The notes below the pieces were generated by a model. The model was not told where the DNA came from and did not search any database. It saw only the letters and a program-made list of their open reading frames with translations. A DNA stretch of 64,000 nucleotides, from positions 248,001 through 312,000 of the forward strand of contig NZ_JAGKIK010000003.1 of NCBI RefSeq assembly GCF_017897595.1, in the 5' to 3' direction. The first letter of the stretch is position 1. The number at the start of each line of letters is the position of its first letter. The translations under genes and the position numbers were made by a program. Below, one piece after another: positions 18,406 to 27,707 of the stretch. This DNA is from Aquimarina sp. U1-2 (GTDB lineage: Bacteria > Bacteroidota > Bacteroidia > Flavobacteriales > Flavobacteriaceae).

Positions 18406-18414
18406 TATATTTGC
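18406..18414 (+). promoter_or_regulatory. Promoter -7 element of mvaD
   Basis: TATATTTGC matches TAnnTTTG and ends 18 nt before the mvaD start codon. The -33 element is not clear. Confidence 0.5.
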
Positions 18415-18432
18415 CTAAAATATTGTACTGTA

Positions 18433-19518
18433 ATGACAGATTATCCCGAGTTTATGTTATCTACTACACGACCATTACCCGACGAGGGAGTTATTTCGTG
18501 CGCTTCGCCCAGCAATATAGCTTTAGTTAAATACTGGGGTAAACGCCCTATTCAATTACCTCAAAACACGTCTATTAGTTTTACACTCGATACCTGTAAA
18601 ACTGTAACGAATCTAACCTTCGTAAAGCGAGATACCGCTGCTGATAATTTTGATTTTGAACTCATTTTTGAAGGGCAACCCAAACCTGATTTCAAACCTA
18701 AGATTCAGGATTTTTTTGAACGAATTGCACCGTATCTTCCTTTCTTACAACAATACACGTTCACTATCGAGACCCATAATACATTTCCTCATAGCAGTGG
18801 GATCGCGTCATCTGCAAGCGGTATGAGCGCTCTGGCGTTTTGCTTAATGCATTTGGAAAAGAAGATAAACCCTGCTATTTCAGATCCAGAACTCATAAAA
18901 AAAGCTTCATTTTTAGCTCGTTTAGGCTCAGGAAGCGCCTGTAGAAGTTTAGAAGGACCAGTTACCGTTTGGGGAAAACATGAGGCTATACCAGGAAGTA
19001 ACGACGCTTTCGCCATTAAATTTCCAGAAAACCTGCATCAAAATTTTGAGCACTATCAAGATACGATCTTATTGATCGACAAAGGTGAAAAACAGGTAAG
19101 TAGTACCGTTGGTCATGATCTTATGCACGATCATCCTTTTGCTTCAAAACGTTTTGAACAGGCTTCAAAAAATACCAAAAAACTAAAAAACATATTACGC
19201 TCTGGTGATGTAGACGCTTTTATTGAAGTAGTTGAAAGTGAAGCACTTACACTTCATGCTATGATGATGACATCGTTACCCTATTTCATCTTAATGAAGC
19301 CCAACACGCTTTCGGTACTACAAAAAATATGGGAATATCGAAAAAACACTGATTCTAAAATCTGTTTTACACTTGATGCAGGAGCTAATGTACATCTTTT
19401 GTATCCTGAAGTTGAAAAAGTTCAGGTTTCAGAATTCATTAACAACGAGTTAGTTGCATATTGTCAGAATGGACAGTATATTTGTGATAAAATAGGATTT
19501 GGTGTCAAATTGTTGTAA
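18433..19518 (+). CDS. mvaD: Diphosphomevalonate decarboxylase
   Basis: The 361-residue GHMP-family protein has SPSNIALVKYWGKRPIQLP and NTSISFTLD near the N-terminus, the ATP loop FPHSSGIASSASGMSALAF (about 118-136), LGSGSACRSLEGPVTVWG, and FTLDAGANVHLLY near the C-terminus. It turns mevalonate-5-diphosphate into isopentenyl diphosphate in the mevalonate pathway. It lies 50 nt before mevalonate kinase, which supports the call. Confidence 0.93.
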   Translation: MTDYPEFMLSTTRPLPDEGVISCASPSNIALVKYWGKRPIQLPQNTSISFTLDTCKTVTNLTFVKRDTAADNFDFELIFEGQPKPDFKPKIQDFFERIAPYLPFLQQYTFTIETHNTFPHSSGIASSASGMSALAFCLMHLEKKINPAISDPELIKKASFLARLGSGSACRSLEGPVTVWGKHEAIPGSNDAFAIKFPENLHQNFEHYQDTILLIDKGEKQVSSTVGHDLMHDHPFASKRFEQASKNTKKLKNILRSGDVDAFIEVVESEALTLHAMMMTSLPYFILMKPNTLSVLQKIWEYRKNTDSKICFTLDAGANVHLLYPEVEKVQVSEFINNELVAYCQNGQYICDKIGFGVKLL

Positions 19519-19568
19519 CTTTAATTCTATTTGGAATACAAATACAACATAATTAGGGATATAAAGTA

Positions 19569-20504
19569 ATGAAGGGACCTTTATTTTATTCGAAAATACT
19601 ATTGTTTGGTGAATACGGTATTATCAAAGATTCAAAAGGTCTTTCTATACCTTATAATTTCTTTAAAGGAGCTTTAAAAGTTTCTGAAACACCAGATGAT
19701 GAAGCTACAAAATCCAACCAAAATCTTAAAAACTTCGCTACATATTTAGAAGAAGTTGACGCTCAAGAAATTGTAAATTTTAACTTTAAGAGGTTGCATA
19801 ATGATATCGACCAAGGGATGTATTTTGACAGTAGCATTCCTCAGGGATATGGTGTAGGTAGTAGTGGCGCATTGGTTGCTGCCATTTATGACAAATATGC
19901 TTTTGATAAGATTACCGTTTTGGAAAATCTTACCCGTGATAAGTTGTTAAAACTTAAAGAAATTTTTGGTTTGATGGAATCTTTTTTTCACGGAAGTAGT
20001 TCTGGACTTGACCCATTAAACAGTTATTTAAGTCTTCCTATTTTGATCCACTCTAAAGACAATATTGAGCCTGCCGGGATTCCGTCCCAAAGTATCGAAA
20101 ATAAAAAAGGAGCGGTTTTTCTATTAGACAGTGGAATCGTGGGAGAAACCGCTCCCATGGTGAGCATTTTTATGGAAAGTATGAAGCAAGAAGGCTTTCG
20201 TAGTATGCTTAAAAACCAATTTGTAAAATATACCGATGCTTGTGTAGATGACTTCTTAAAAGGAGATGTGAAATCTCTGTTTTCTAATATCAAACAGCTT
20301 TCTCATGTGGTTTTAGATAATTTCAAACCTATGATTCCAAAAGAGTTTCATAGCCTTTGGAAAAACGGAATTGAAACTAACGATTATTACCTAAAACTAT
20401 GTGGCTCTGGTGGAGGCGGTTATATTTTAGGGTTTACTCAGGATTTTGAAAAAGCACAAGCCTCTCTTAAAGATTATAAATTAGAAGTAGTTTATAACTT
20501 TTAA
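19569..20504 (+). CDS. Mevalonate kinase (GHMP kinase)
   Basis: The 311-residue protein begins with KILLFGEYGIIKDSKGLSIP, then has the ATP-binding loop IPQGYGVGSSGALVAAIYD (about 93-111), ESFFHGSSSGLDPLNSYLS and the C-terminal LCGSGGGGYILGFT. The pattern is that of GHMP kinases, and the position between mvaD and a prenyltransferase points to mevalonate kinase, the first phosphorylation of mevalonate. Other GHMP substrates cannot be excluded by eye. Confidence 0.85.
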   Translation: MKGPLFYSKILLFGEYGIIKDSKGLSIPYNFFKGALKVSETPDDEATKSNQNLKNFATYLEEVDAQEIVNFNFKRLHNDIDQGMYFDSSIPQGYGVGSSGALVAAIYDKYAFDKITVLENLTRDKLLKLKEIFGLMESFFHGSSSGLDPLNSYLSLPILIHSKDNIEPAGIPSQSIENKKGAVFLLDSGIVGETAPMVSIFMESMKQEGFRSMLKNQFVKYTDACVDDFLKGDVKSLFSNIKQLSHVVLDNFKPMIPKEFHSLWKNGIETNDYYLKLCGSGGGGYILGFTQDFEKAQASLKDYKLEVVYNF

Positions 20505-20516
20505 GAAGCATATCTG

Positions 20517-21425
20517 ATGCTCAGCAGAAAGCAAAAACTCTTTTTCTTAAAATTACTGAGTTTATTTTCTGTTGTCCGAGGTTATAACATTCTTGTTATT
20601 GTGCTTGCACAGTATTTAACTGCTGTATTTATTCTGGCTCCTCACCTTCGTTTAAAAAATGTAGTTTTTGACCCTAACCTTTTTGTTATCGTATTAGCAT
20701 CTGCAGCAGTTATTGCTGCCGGTTACATCATTAACAATTTTTATGATAAAGAAAAAGACCTTATCAATAGGCCACAAAAAACGATGTTAGATCGTTTGGT
20801 AAGTCAGCAAACAAAACTAACAGGATATTTTTTATTGAATTTTCTATCTGTAGTACTAGCGAGTTACGTCTCGTTTAGGGCAGTTCTTTTTTTTTCGGTC
20901 TACATTTTTGGGATCTGGTTGTATTCTCACAAATTAAAAAAATACCCTCTTATCGGTAATATTTTTGCGGCGATACTAGCTATCACCCCATTTTTTGCCA
21001 TATTTATTTACTATAAAAACTTTGAAGAAGTCATTTTTGTTCATGCTGCCTTTTTGTTTTTAATGCTGATCATTAGAGAAATGGTGAAAGATTTAACCAA
21101 CTTAATAGGTGATATGGCACAAAATTATCAGACAATACCCGTAGTTTATGGGGAGAACACCTCAAAACGCATGATTACTATCCTAATACTACTTTCATGT
21201 TTTCCAGTATACCTATTGCTTACATTGTATGAGATTGGCTTTATGTTTCTCTATTTTTATGGGTGTATACTGCTTCTCTTTTTATTTCTGGTAGCACTAT
21301 GGATATCAAAAGACAAAAAATACTATGTATGGCTGCATAATATTATAAAACTAATCATTGTAGCGGGAACTTTTAGCATTATACTAATCGATATCCATAT
21401 GATCCTCGATCGGATAATGTGGTAA
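20517..21425 (+). CDS. UbiA-family prenyltransferase
   Basis: The 302-residue integral membrane protein has about eight to nine hydrophobic helices and the two Asp-rich motifs of UbiA enzymes: NNFYDKEKDLINRPQKTM (about 81-98) and REMVKDLTNLIGDMAQNYQT (about 190-209). The flavobacterial homologue is usually named geranylgeranylglycerol-phosphate geranylgeranyltransferase, by similarity only. It starts 12 nt after mevalonate kinase, so isoprenoid supply and use are coupled in one operon. Confidence 0.85.
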   Translation: MLSRKQKLFFLKLLSLFSVVRGYNILVIVLAQYLTAVFILAPHLRLKNVVFDPNLFVIVLASAAVIAAGYIINNFYDKEKDLINRPQKTMLDRLVSQQTKLTGYFLLNFLSVVLASYVSFRAVLFFSVYIFGIWLYSHKLKKYPLIGNIFAAILAITPFFAIFIYYKNFEEVIFVHAAFLFLMLIIREMVKDLTNLIGDMAQNYQTIPVVYGENTSKRMITILILLSCFPVYLLLTLYEIGFMFLYFYGCILLLFLFLVALWISKDKKYYVWLHNIIKLIIVAGTFSIILIDIHMILDRIMW

Positions 21426-21432
21426 AAAGAAA

Positions 21433-21464
21433 AGCAGCTTACATTTCTTCAAATGTAAACTGCT
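21433..21464. terminator. Bidirectional terminator after the isoprenoid operon
   Basis: AGCAGCTTACATTT and AAATGTAAACTGCT pair with one mismatch around a 4-nt loop, between convergent genes. A T run follows at 21474. Confidence 0.7.
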
Positions 21465-21491
21465 CTTCTTCGGTTTTTTTGGCTAACTCAA

Positions 21492-21839
21492 TTATGCATT
21501 CTGTGGTTTTGTAATGGTTACAGAAAGTGTATATATTCTATTTGTATTTTTTACTTTCTCAACAACCACTTTCTTATAATTAAGTCGTGATTTAATGTAA
21601 TCAATTACAAGATCTTTTTCAGAATCAACATCTAATACTACAAGTTCTCCTTTTTTATTCAAGGTAAATTGAATACTTGCGGTAAGATCGCTTTTTTCGA
21701 CATCAATTTGTGGATTCTTCAAAAGTTTAGCCACCTCATCTCTAATCAATTGATCTGACTCTAGAGGGTTGCCTTCTAAAGCATACGCTTGTCCAGCTCC
21801 TAGAACTAACGCGAATAAAACAATAAATAACTTTTTCAT
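21492..21839 (-). CDS. Small secreted protein of unknown function
   Basis: The 115-residue product has a signal peptide (MKKLFIVLFALVLGAGQAYA, cut at AYA-LEG). The mature part has LIRDEVAKLLKNPQIDVEKS followed by beta strands (ASIQFTLNKKGELVVLDVDS; RIYTLSVTITKP), a layout that recalls the TonB C-terminal fold found in many short flavobacterial secreted proteins. No partner is nearby. Function unknown. Confidence 0.55.
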   Translation of the reverse strand: MKKLFIVLFALVLGAGQAYALEGNPLESDQLIRDEVAKLLKNPQIDVEKSDLTASIQFTLNKKGELVVLDVDSEKDLVIDYIKSRLNYKKVVVEKVKNTNRIYTLSVTITKPQNA

Positions 21840-22288
21840 TTTTTTTGTTTTTAAAGGTTTTAATTTTTGATATTAATTGTTATAAACTTATGGTTCAAAT
21901 GTAGTACAGTGTTTTTCAAAACTTCTATCTTTCATTTTATTAGAATGTATATTTTTGATTACTCTTACGTTAAACTGGCCAGGTTTTAACATAAAAAACA
22001 TACTGACTATACTTTACTTTTTATAAGTTCGATATTAAAAAATCGATACTAAAATTATCGAAGTTTTATTATATTGTTAGCAAACGCATGAAGCTATTAT
22101 TAATTGTCTTTTTTAAAAATAATTTCAATGTTATGTAAAGGTTATGAACGTGGTTTTCTGATCTGCCTGCAGTAATACTAAAGGTTTGAAAGCCAATTTT
22201 TTATATATTAATTTTTTGTTAATCAAACGTTGTGATTTTCTAAAAAAATCCATGCTAAGGGATAGATGCTATTAAAATATATTCTCAA
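21840..22288. other. Intergenic region, nothing recognised
   Basis: This 449-nt AT-rich gap lies between divergent genes. Apart from short direct runs such as ATCGATACTAAAATTATCGA near 22041 there is no gene, promoter or RNA that I can support. Confidence 0.5.
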
Positions 22289-23245
22289 ATGACAGATCCA
22301 TTATTAACCGTTGCTCTCGCACAAATTTCACCCATATGGTTAGATAAAAAAGCAACGTTAAAAAAAGTTGAAGCCGCAATAGTCGATGCAGCTTCAAAAG
22401 ATGCGGCACTCGTAGTGTTTGGCGAAGCATTACTACCGGGATACCCTTTTTGGATATCGTTAACCGATGGAGCTAAATTTGACAGTACTATTCAAAAGGA
22501 ATTACATGCACACTATGCCCAAAATGCAATTATTTTGGAACATGGAGATTTAAATACGGTTTGTGAGCTAGCCTCAAAACACAAAATTGCTATTTATCTA
22601 GGTATAATTGAGCGTCCATTGGATCGAGGCGGACATAGCTTATATGCTTCTTTGGTGTATATTAATGAAATGGGTGAGATCAAATCTGTACATAGAAAGC
22701 TACAGCCCACTTATGAAGAACGATTAACGTGGGCCCCTGGTGATGGCAATGGTTTGCTAGTGCATCCATTAAAGGCGTTTACCCTAGGAGGGTTAAATTG
22801 CTGGGAGAATTGGATGCCACTGCCCAGGGCTTCACTTTATGCTCAGGGAGAAAACCTTCATATTGCAGTTTGGCCGGGAAGCGATTATAATACCAGGGAC
22901 ATAACGCGATTTATCGCTAGAGAATCCAGGTCTTATGTTATTTCAGTATCTAGTATAATGAGAAAAGAAGATATTCCGGATACTACACCCCACGCTGATC
23001 TTATTATGAAAGCCTCTCCCGATATTTTAGGAAACGGAGGTTCGTGTATTTCCGGACCTAATGGAGAATGGATTCTAGAACCTGTTTTAAATGTAGAAGA
23101 AATTTTAATCGTGACGTTAGATTTTAACACTGTGTTGCAAGAACGTCAAAATTTTGATCCGGTAGGTCATTACGCTAGACCCGATGTTACTCAGTTGCAT
23201 GTGAATAGACAGCGGCAAAGTACAATACGGTTCGATCAAGAATAA
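22289..23245 (+). CDS. Nitrilase (carbon-nitrogen hydrolase)
   Basis: The 318-residue enzyme has the complete nitrilase triad: Glu in LVVFGEALLPGYPFW, Lys in VHRKLQPTYEERLTW, and Cys in LGGLNCWENWMPLPR. These surroundings match branch-1 nitrilases, which turn nitriles into carboxylic acids and ammonia. Length is close to the usual 310-360. The gene has no close partner; its own substrate cannot be read from sequence. Confidence 0.88.
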   Translation: MTDPLLTVALAQISPIWLDKKATLKKVEAAIVDAASKDAALVVFGEALLPGYPFWISLTDGAKFDSTIQKELHAHYAQNAIILEHGDLNTVCELASKHKIAIYLGIIERPLDRGGHSLYASLVYINEMGEIKSVHRKLQPTYEERLTWAPGDGNGLLVHPLKAFTLGGLNCWENWMPLPRASLYAQGENLHIAVWPGSDYNTRDITRFIARESRSYVISVSSIMRKEDIPDTTPHADLIMKASPDILGNGGSCISGPNGEWILEPVLNVEEILIVTLDFNTVLQERQNFDPVGHYARPDVTQLHVNRQRQSTIRFDQE

Positions 23246-23279
23246 TTGTTAAACCTATGAAGGAATCAAGTATCTTTGC
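23246..23279 (+). promoter_or_regulatory. Promoter of the RluB-like gene
   Basis: TATCTTTGC (23271-23279) fits TAnnTTTG, with TTG at 23246-23248 as -33 element, 22 nt upstream. It overlaps the end of the nitrilase gene region, so the next gene has its own promoter. Confidence 0.6.
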
Positions 23280-23293
23280 AAAAAAATTATGAT

Positions 23294-24130
23294 ATGGGTC
23301 GTGGAGATAGTTCTCAAAGAAAAAATAGCGGGGGAAGACAAGGCAAATCTAAAAACAAATCGATACCTCAACATAAGATAGCTGCCAAAAAAGTAAAGAA
23401 TACGACTAAAAAAGTATCTAACACAGATGAAATACGTCTCAACAAATTTATAGCGAATTCTGGTGTATGCTCTCGAAGAGAAGCAGACTTATACATTCAA
23501 ACAGGAAGTGTTTGGGTAAACGGAAAGCCCGTTACCGAAATGGGATACAAGGTAAAGCTAACCGATGAAGTAAAGTTTGATGGTCGATTAATAACTCCCG
23601 AAAAAAAGGAATACATCCTCCTGAATAAGCCTAAAGGCTTTGTAACCACCACAAGTCCAGAAAAAACCAGAACTGTGATGCAATTGGTAGCTAATGCATC
23701 TAAAGCCAAGTTAAAACCCGTCGGGCGTTTAGAACGCAATACTACAGGGCTCTTACTGTTTACTAATGACGTAGACCTTGAAAAAAAATTAACTCACCAT
23801 AAAAGTGGAGTGCGAAAAATTTTTCACGTTGAATTAGATCGCAATCTAAAATTTGAGGATGTGGAAAAAATAAAGGAAGGAATCAAGCTACAAGAGGGTT
23901 TTATACAGGTTGATGATATTTCATATATCGAGGGCGCCTCTAAAAATGAGATTGGGGTACAATTACAATCTTCTAAAAACAACGTTATTCAAAAGCTTTT
24001 TGAGCATCTTAAGTATAACGTTATCAAATTGGATCGTGTTATTTTTGCTGGATTAACCAAGAAAGACCTACCTCGTGGTCACTGGAGAAAACTTACCGAT
24101 CAAGAAGTGATTAATTTGAAAATGTTGTAG
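23294..24130 (+). CDS. RluB/RsuA-family pseudouridine synthase-like protein with altered active site
   Basis: The 278-residue protein has a basic N-terminal tail, an S4 RNA-binding domain (IRLNKFIANSGVCSRREADL) and a pseudouridine synthase domain (YILLNKPKGFVTTT; KPVGRLERNTTGLLLFTND). In this family the motif is GRLD with the Asp as catalytic nucleophile; here residue 147 is Glu (codon GAA at 23732-23734). A second conserved site, usually N-R-x-x-R-R-x-F-E, reads NNVIQKLFE. The fold is kept over full length with no frameshift. It may be an inactive paralogue or one with a changed role. The 3' end overlaps the convergent glycosyltransferase gene by 20 nt. Confidence 0.75.
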   Translation: MGRGDSSQRKNSGGRQGKSKNKSIPQHKIAAKKVKNTTKKVSNTDEIRLNKFIANSGVCSRREADLYIQTGSVWVNGKPVTEMGYKVKLTDEVKFDGRLITPEKKEYILLNKPKGFVTTTSPEKTRTVMQLVANASKAKLKPVGRLERNTTGLLLFTNDVDLEKKLTHHKSGVRKIFHVELDRNLKFEDVEKIKEGIKLQEGFIQVDDISYIEGASKNEIGVQLQSSKNNVIQKLFEHLKYNVIKLDRVIFAGLTKKDLPRGHWRKLTDQEVINLKML

Positions 24131-25508
24131 AGACTGCTGTAGGCTTAGTTGTATTTCTATATATTTCATAACCCAAAACTGTAAATACAATTAGATATTC
24201 TACTCCCACTATCCATAAGTTTTCTCTAAATTCAGGGTGCGCATATGCTGTATAACTTAAAATGGCTACAAATGACCAAACGATAGGGAATTTATAATTA
24301 GTGAATATACACAAGAATAAAGGTACAGCAATATACCATGGGTGTACCGTAGTAGATAAAAAATAGTATGTACTAATACCTAGCAACATGACAGTAATCA
24401 ATTGCTGTGTGGTTCTATTTTTTCTGAAAAAAGTCAGCGCCATAAGAATAGCGATGGTAATTAGGGGTAATATTTTACCTGCCGTTTCGATAACATTCCA
24501 CCCCACGATTTGATACCCAATTGATCTAATTATGTAATAGATACTTGCATTAAATTCAAAATTCTGAAACCATAGTGTGATTGTTTTTTTAAAATTAAGA
24601 AAAAAGGCTCCTGATACAAAGGGAACAAAAGTTAGAAAAACAGTCAATACTACGCTACTATAGAAACCTATTAATTTTAGGACTCCTTGCCAAAGGTGGA
24701 GCTTTTTGGCGTCTGGATTTTTATTACCTACAAATTTTTGAAAAAATAAAGGTAAAAACAGAAGAGGAATCAACTTCACTGAAACCGAAAGTCCTAAAAC
24801 CACCGCAGCCCAAAACCAATATCCTTTGTGTAGTAAATATAGTGACCAAATGAGAAAAAACACCATTACTGCTTCAAAATGAAGATTTCCGGTTAATTCT
24901 ATAATGATAAACGGATTTAGGATATACCAAAATATTCGTTTTTCATTGAGGTTAATTGCTTTTAACAACTTTTTTCCGAAGAAAAAAGTACCCATATCAG
25001 CTAAAATAAGAAGTGCCCGAAGTACAATAACAGACCCAAGAATACTTTTCCCGGCGAATAAAGCCGCGATAAAATAACATAACTGACTTATAGGGGGATA
25101 GTTCGTGTAGTGACTTCCGTTTAGTTCTCCCATACCTAGATATAGTTCTTGTGCCTGAGAAATTGGCGAATTGCCTTGCACTATCCAAACCTCGGGTAGG
25201 GATAAGTACGGATTATAGCCTTGCATCAACATTCGCCCATCCCAGATAAACCGATAAAAATCCTGTGATAGATTAGGGATAGCCATTAGAAAAACCAATC
25301 GAAATAACAATGCCGAAACAGCCAGAAGCTTCCAATTTGAAGCATGTACTTGAATAAGTGTATAAGAAATAATAATCAATACCACCCACTGGCAAATGAT
25401 TTTAATAAAATCGGTACGTACCGTGTCATAGGCAAAGTTCGTATAAAAAAGAAGGGATATGATCATCAGAAGTATGGAAAATTTATGATATTTCCACGTT
25501 TCTAACAT
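24111..25508 (-). CDS. Integral membrane glycosyltransferase (mannosyltransferase-like)
   Basis: The roughly 465-residue protein has ten or more hydrophobic helices and the early loop FYRFIWDGRMLMQGYNPYLS, the DG/YNPY pattern typical of GT-C mannosyltransferases that use polyprenyl-phosphate sugars (GT87-like). The ATG at 25508 follows the upstream stop by 2 nt; a GTG at 25511 is an alternative. As third gene of a tight three-gene glycosyltransferase operon it probably transfers a sugar at the membrane, perhaps one loaded on a lipid carrier by its neighbours. Confidence 0.7.
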   Translation of the reverse strand: MLETWKYHKFSILLMIISLLFYTNFAYDTVRTDFIKIICQWVVLIIISYTLIQVHASNWKLLAVSALLFRLVFLMAIPNLSQDFYRFIWDGRMLMQGYNPYLSLPEVWIVQGNSPISQAQELYLGMGELNGSHYTNYPPISQLCYFIAALFAGKSILGSVIVLRALLILADMGTFFFGKKLLKAINLNEKRIFWYILNPFIIIELTGNLHFEAVMVFFLIWSLYLLHKGYWFWAAVVLGLSVSVKLIPLLFLPLFFQKFVGNKNPDAKKLHLWQGVLKLIGFYSSVVLTVFLTFVPFVSGAFFLNFKKTITLWFQNFEFNASIYYIIRSIGYQIVGWNVIETAGKILPLITIAILMALTFFRKNRTTQQLITVMLLGISTYYFLSTTVHPWYIAVPLFLCIFTNYKFPIVWSFVAILSYTAYAHPEFRENLWIVGVEYLIVFTVLGYEIYRNTTKPTAVSTTFSN

Positions 25509-25510
25509 CA

Positions 25511-26983
25511 CTAAAGTTTAGAGGTAACCGACTTCAGAAAAACAAATCCGAATCCTAAAAATAACATGATATGAAATAAAAACAGGCCAAAATCCTGCAA
25601 TTCGAATGCACTATACAAAGCAAAACCAAAATAAGCCATCAATAGCGCTTCTATAATGGTGTTTCCAGAAATATTCTTGTTTATGTATTTATTGCCTTTC
25701 CAGGTATCTTTTAAACTGTTGATGTTAAACTTTGGTGTACGCACAAATTCACTTTTTTTACCAAAATGACCTTCTAAAACAGCCATAGAGTTATGGACAG
25801 AGAACCCCATAGCAATCGAGAAAAAAGTAAAAAACATTTTAATATATTCTATAAAGTTCCAGAAACCTTTACCATGAATTTTTTTAAAAGTGTGCCAATA
25901 GCAAAGAAAAAATATGACTGTACTTAATGCAAAAAATGCAATTACGTTGAAGTACCAGCTAAACATAGGGTTATTGTTTTTAATATACATAACAGGCACG
26001 CTTAGTACAGCTACAAGCAATACCAATAGAAACATACTACTGTTTAATAAATGAAAGAAGCTATGAAACTTTGTTTTAAAAGGTACCGATTTGTCTTTAA
26101 GTAGTTTCCAGTATAGTTTTTGAAAGTTTTCGGCTGCACCTTTATTCCATCGAAATTGTTGTGAGCGTGCTGCACTTATAACTACTGGTAATTCTGCAGG
26201 TGTTTCTACCTCTTCTAGATATTTAAATTTCCACTTTTTTAGCTGTGCACGATAGCTTAGATCCAAATCTTCAGTAAGTGTATCTCCTTGCCAATTACCA
26301 GCATCTTCAATACAGGTTTTTCGCCAAACCCCGGCAGTACCATTAAAGTTTATAAAATGATCTTTATAATTACGACCCACTTGTTCCATAGTAAAATGAA
26401 AATCCAGAGCAAACGCCTGTATTTTGGTAAGCATAGAATAGTCTCTATTAATGTGTCCCCATCTTGTTTGTACTACGCCAATGCTTTCATCTTTAAAGTA
26501 AGGGATAGTTTGCATCAGCCAATTTGTACCCGGAAGAAAATCTGCATCAAAAATAGCAATGTAATCTCCTTTTGCAATTTTTAGACCTTCTTTTAGGGCT
26601 CCTGCCTTGAAACCAACTCTATCCTTACGCCGAATATGTTTGATATCCAGCCCTTTTTCCTGTAATTTATTGATTTGAGCTGCAGTAGTATCCACCGATT
26701 CATCTGTAGAATCATCTAACACCTGAATTTCTAGTTTATTTTTAGGATAGGTCAAAGCTGCAATGTTTTCGAGCAATCGCTCCATGACATACAGTTCGTT
26801 AAATACCGGTAATTGTATAGTTACCTGCGGAATCTCTTCTTCTTTCGAGAAATCGAAGGTTGGAGCATTATCCGGTTGCTTTTTTGCTTTCAAATAATTT
26901 ATGAGCAGATTCAGTTGTGCCAGACTATACATAAATATAATCCATAAAGCCAGGGTGTAGGTTATGATGATAGCAATATCCAT
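25511..26983 (-). CDS. Cellulose-synthase-like family 2 glycosyltransferase
   Basis: The 490-residue protein has a membrane helix at the N-terminus, a GT2 domain with PQVTIQLPVFNELYVMERLL, the DDSTDES motif, IAIFDADFLPG (DxD), and QQFRWNKGAAENFQ (Q/RxxRW), and four C-terminal membrane helices. This arrangement is that of processive or lipid-directed GT2 synthases. It sits between two further glycosyltransferases with a 1-nt overlap upstream, so a shared glycan or glycolipid product is likely. The product is not known. Confidence 0.8.
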   Translation of the reverse strand: MDIAIIITYTLALWIIFMYSLAQLNLLINYLKAKKQPDNAPTFDFSKEEEIPQVTIQLPVFNELYVMERLLENIAALTYPKNKLEIQVLDDSTDESVDTTAAQINKLQEKGLDIKHIRRKDRVGFKAGALKEGLKIAKGDYIAIFDADFLPGTNWLMQTIPYFKDESIGVVQTRWGHINRDYSMLTKIQAFALDFHFTMEQVGRNYKDHFINFNGTAGVWRKTCIEDAGNWQGDTLTEDLDLSYRAQLKKWKFKYLEEVETPAELPVVISAARSQQFRWNKGAAENFQKLYWKLLKDKSVPFKTKFHSFFHLLNSSMFLLVLLVAVLSVPVMYIKNNNPMFSWYFNVIAFFALSTVIFFLCYWHTFKKIHGKGFWNFIEYIKMFFTFFSIAMGFSVHNSMAVLEGHFGKKSEFVRTPKFNINSLKDTWKGNKYINKNISGNTIIEALLMAYFGFALYSAFELQDFGLFLFHIMLFLGFGFVFLKSVTSKL

Positions 26984-27675
26984 TATGAAAAGCTATATTT
27001 AAAAATCCAACTTAAAATCTTAATGCCTGCAAATATAGCACCTTTTATGGTTCCTGAAACTTTTGAGACTCCTATTCTCTTTCTATAGCGAACAGGAACC
27101 TCGGTATACGTATACCTTTTTTTCAACACTTTTAATTGCATTTCTACAGTCCAACCATAGGTTTTGTCTGTCATTTCTAAGGCTAACAGTGTATCATATT
27201 TGATGGCCCTAAAAGGTCCCAAATCTGTAAATTTAGCATTAAAAAAAAGTTTCATCAGGCTTGTAGCCAGCCAGTTTCCAAATATTTGGGGAAACGTCAT
27301 CGATCCAGATTCCCGTAATTTTTTTACTCTCGAACCTATGACGAGGTCTATATCGTTTTCAAGAATAGGAGTAATAAGCTGCGTAAGTTCTTCGGGATAA
27401 TCACTATAATCACCATCGAGAAAAACAACAATATCTGGCTTTGGTGTTATAGAGGCAATGTACTCCATACCTTTCAAACAAGCGTACCCGTATCCTTTTT
27501 TTGGTTCTCGAAGTACGGTAGCTCCGGCATTTTGTGCTACAGTTTCCGTAGTATCTGTAGAATTATTACTCACTACAATAACTTCAGAAACTATATTCGG
27601 TATATGGTTAATAACAAGACCGATTGAATCTTCTTCGTTAAAAGCGGGAATGATAACTTTAATAATTGGAGGCAT
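26983..27675 (-). CDS. GT2 glycosyltransferase, dolichol-phosphate mannosyltransferase type
   Basis: The 230-residue protein is a GT-A fold glycosyltransferase: VIIPAFNEEDSIGLVINHIP at the N-terminus, VVSNNSTDTTETVAQNAGAT, DIVVFLDGDYSDYPEELTQL (the DxD region), and a C-terminal short hydrophobic end. Its size fits polyprenol-phosphate sugar synthases of the DPM1 type. It is the first gene of the operon and could supply a lipid-linked sugar to the GT-C enzyme downstream. Confidence 0.78.
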   Translation of the reverse strand: MPPIIKVIIPAFNEEDSIGLVINHIPNIVSEVIVVSNNSTDTTETVAQNAGATVLREPKKGYGYACLKGMEYIASITPKPDIVVFLDGDYSDYPEELTQLITPILENDIDLVIGSRVKKLRESGSMTFPQIFGNWLATSLMKLFFNAKFTDLGPFRAIKYDTLLALEMTDKTYGWTVEMQLKVLKKRYTYTEVPVRYRKRIGVSKVSGTIKGAIFAGIKILSWIFKYSFS

Positions 27676-27707
27676 ATTATCTATAAAGAAGCTTTAGGAT
27701 TATCTCT

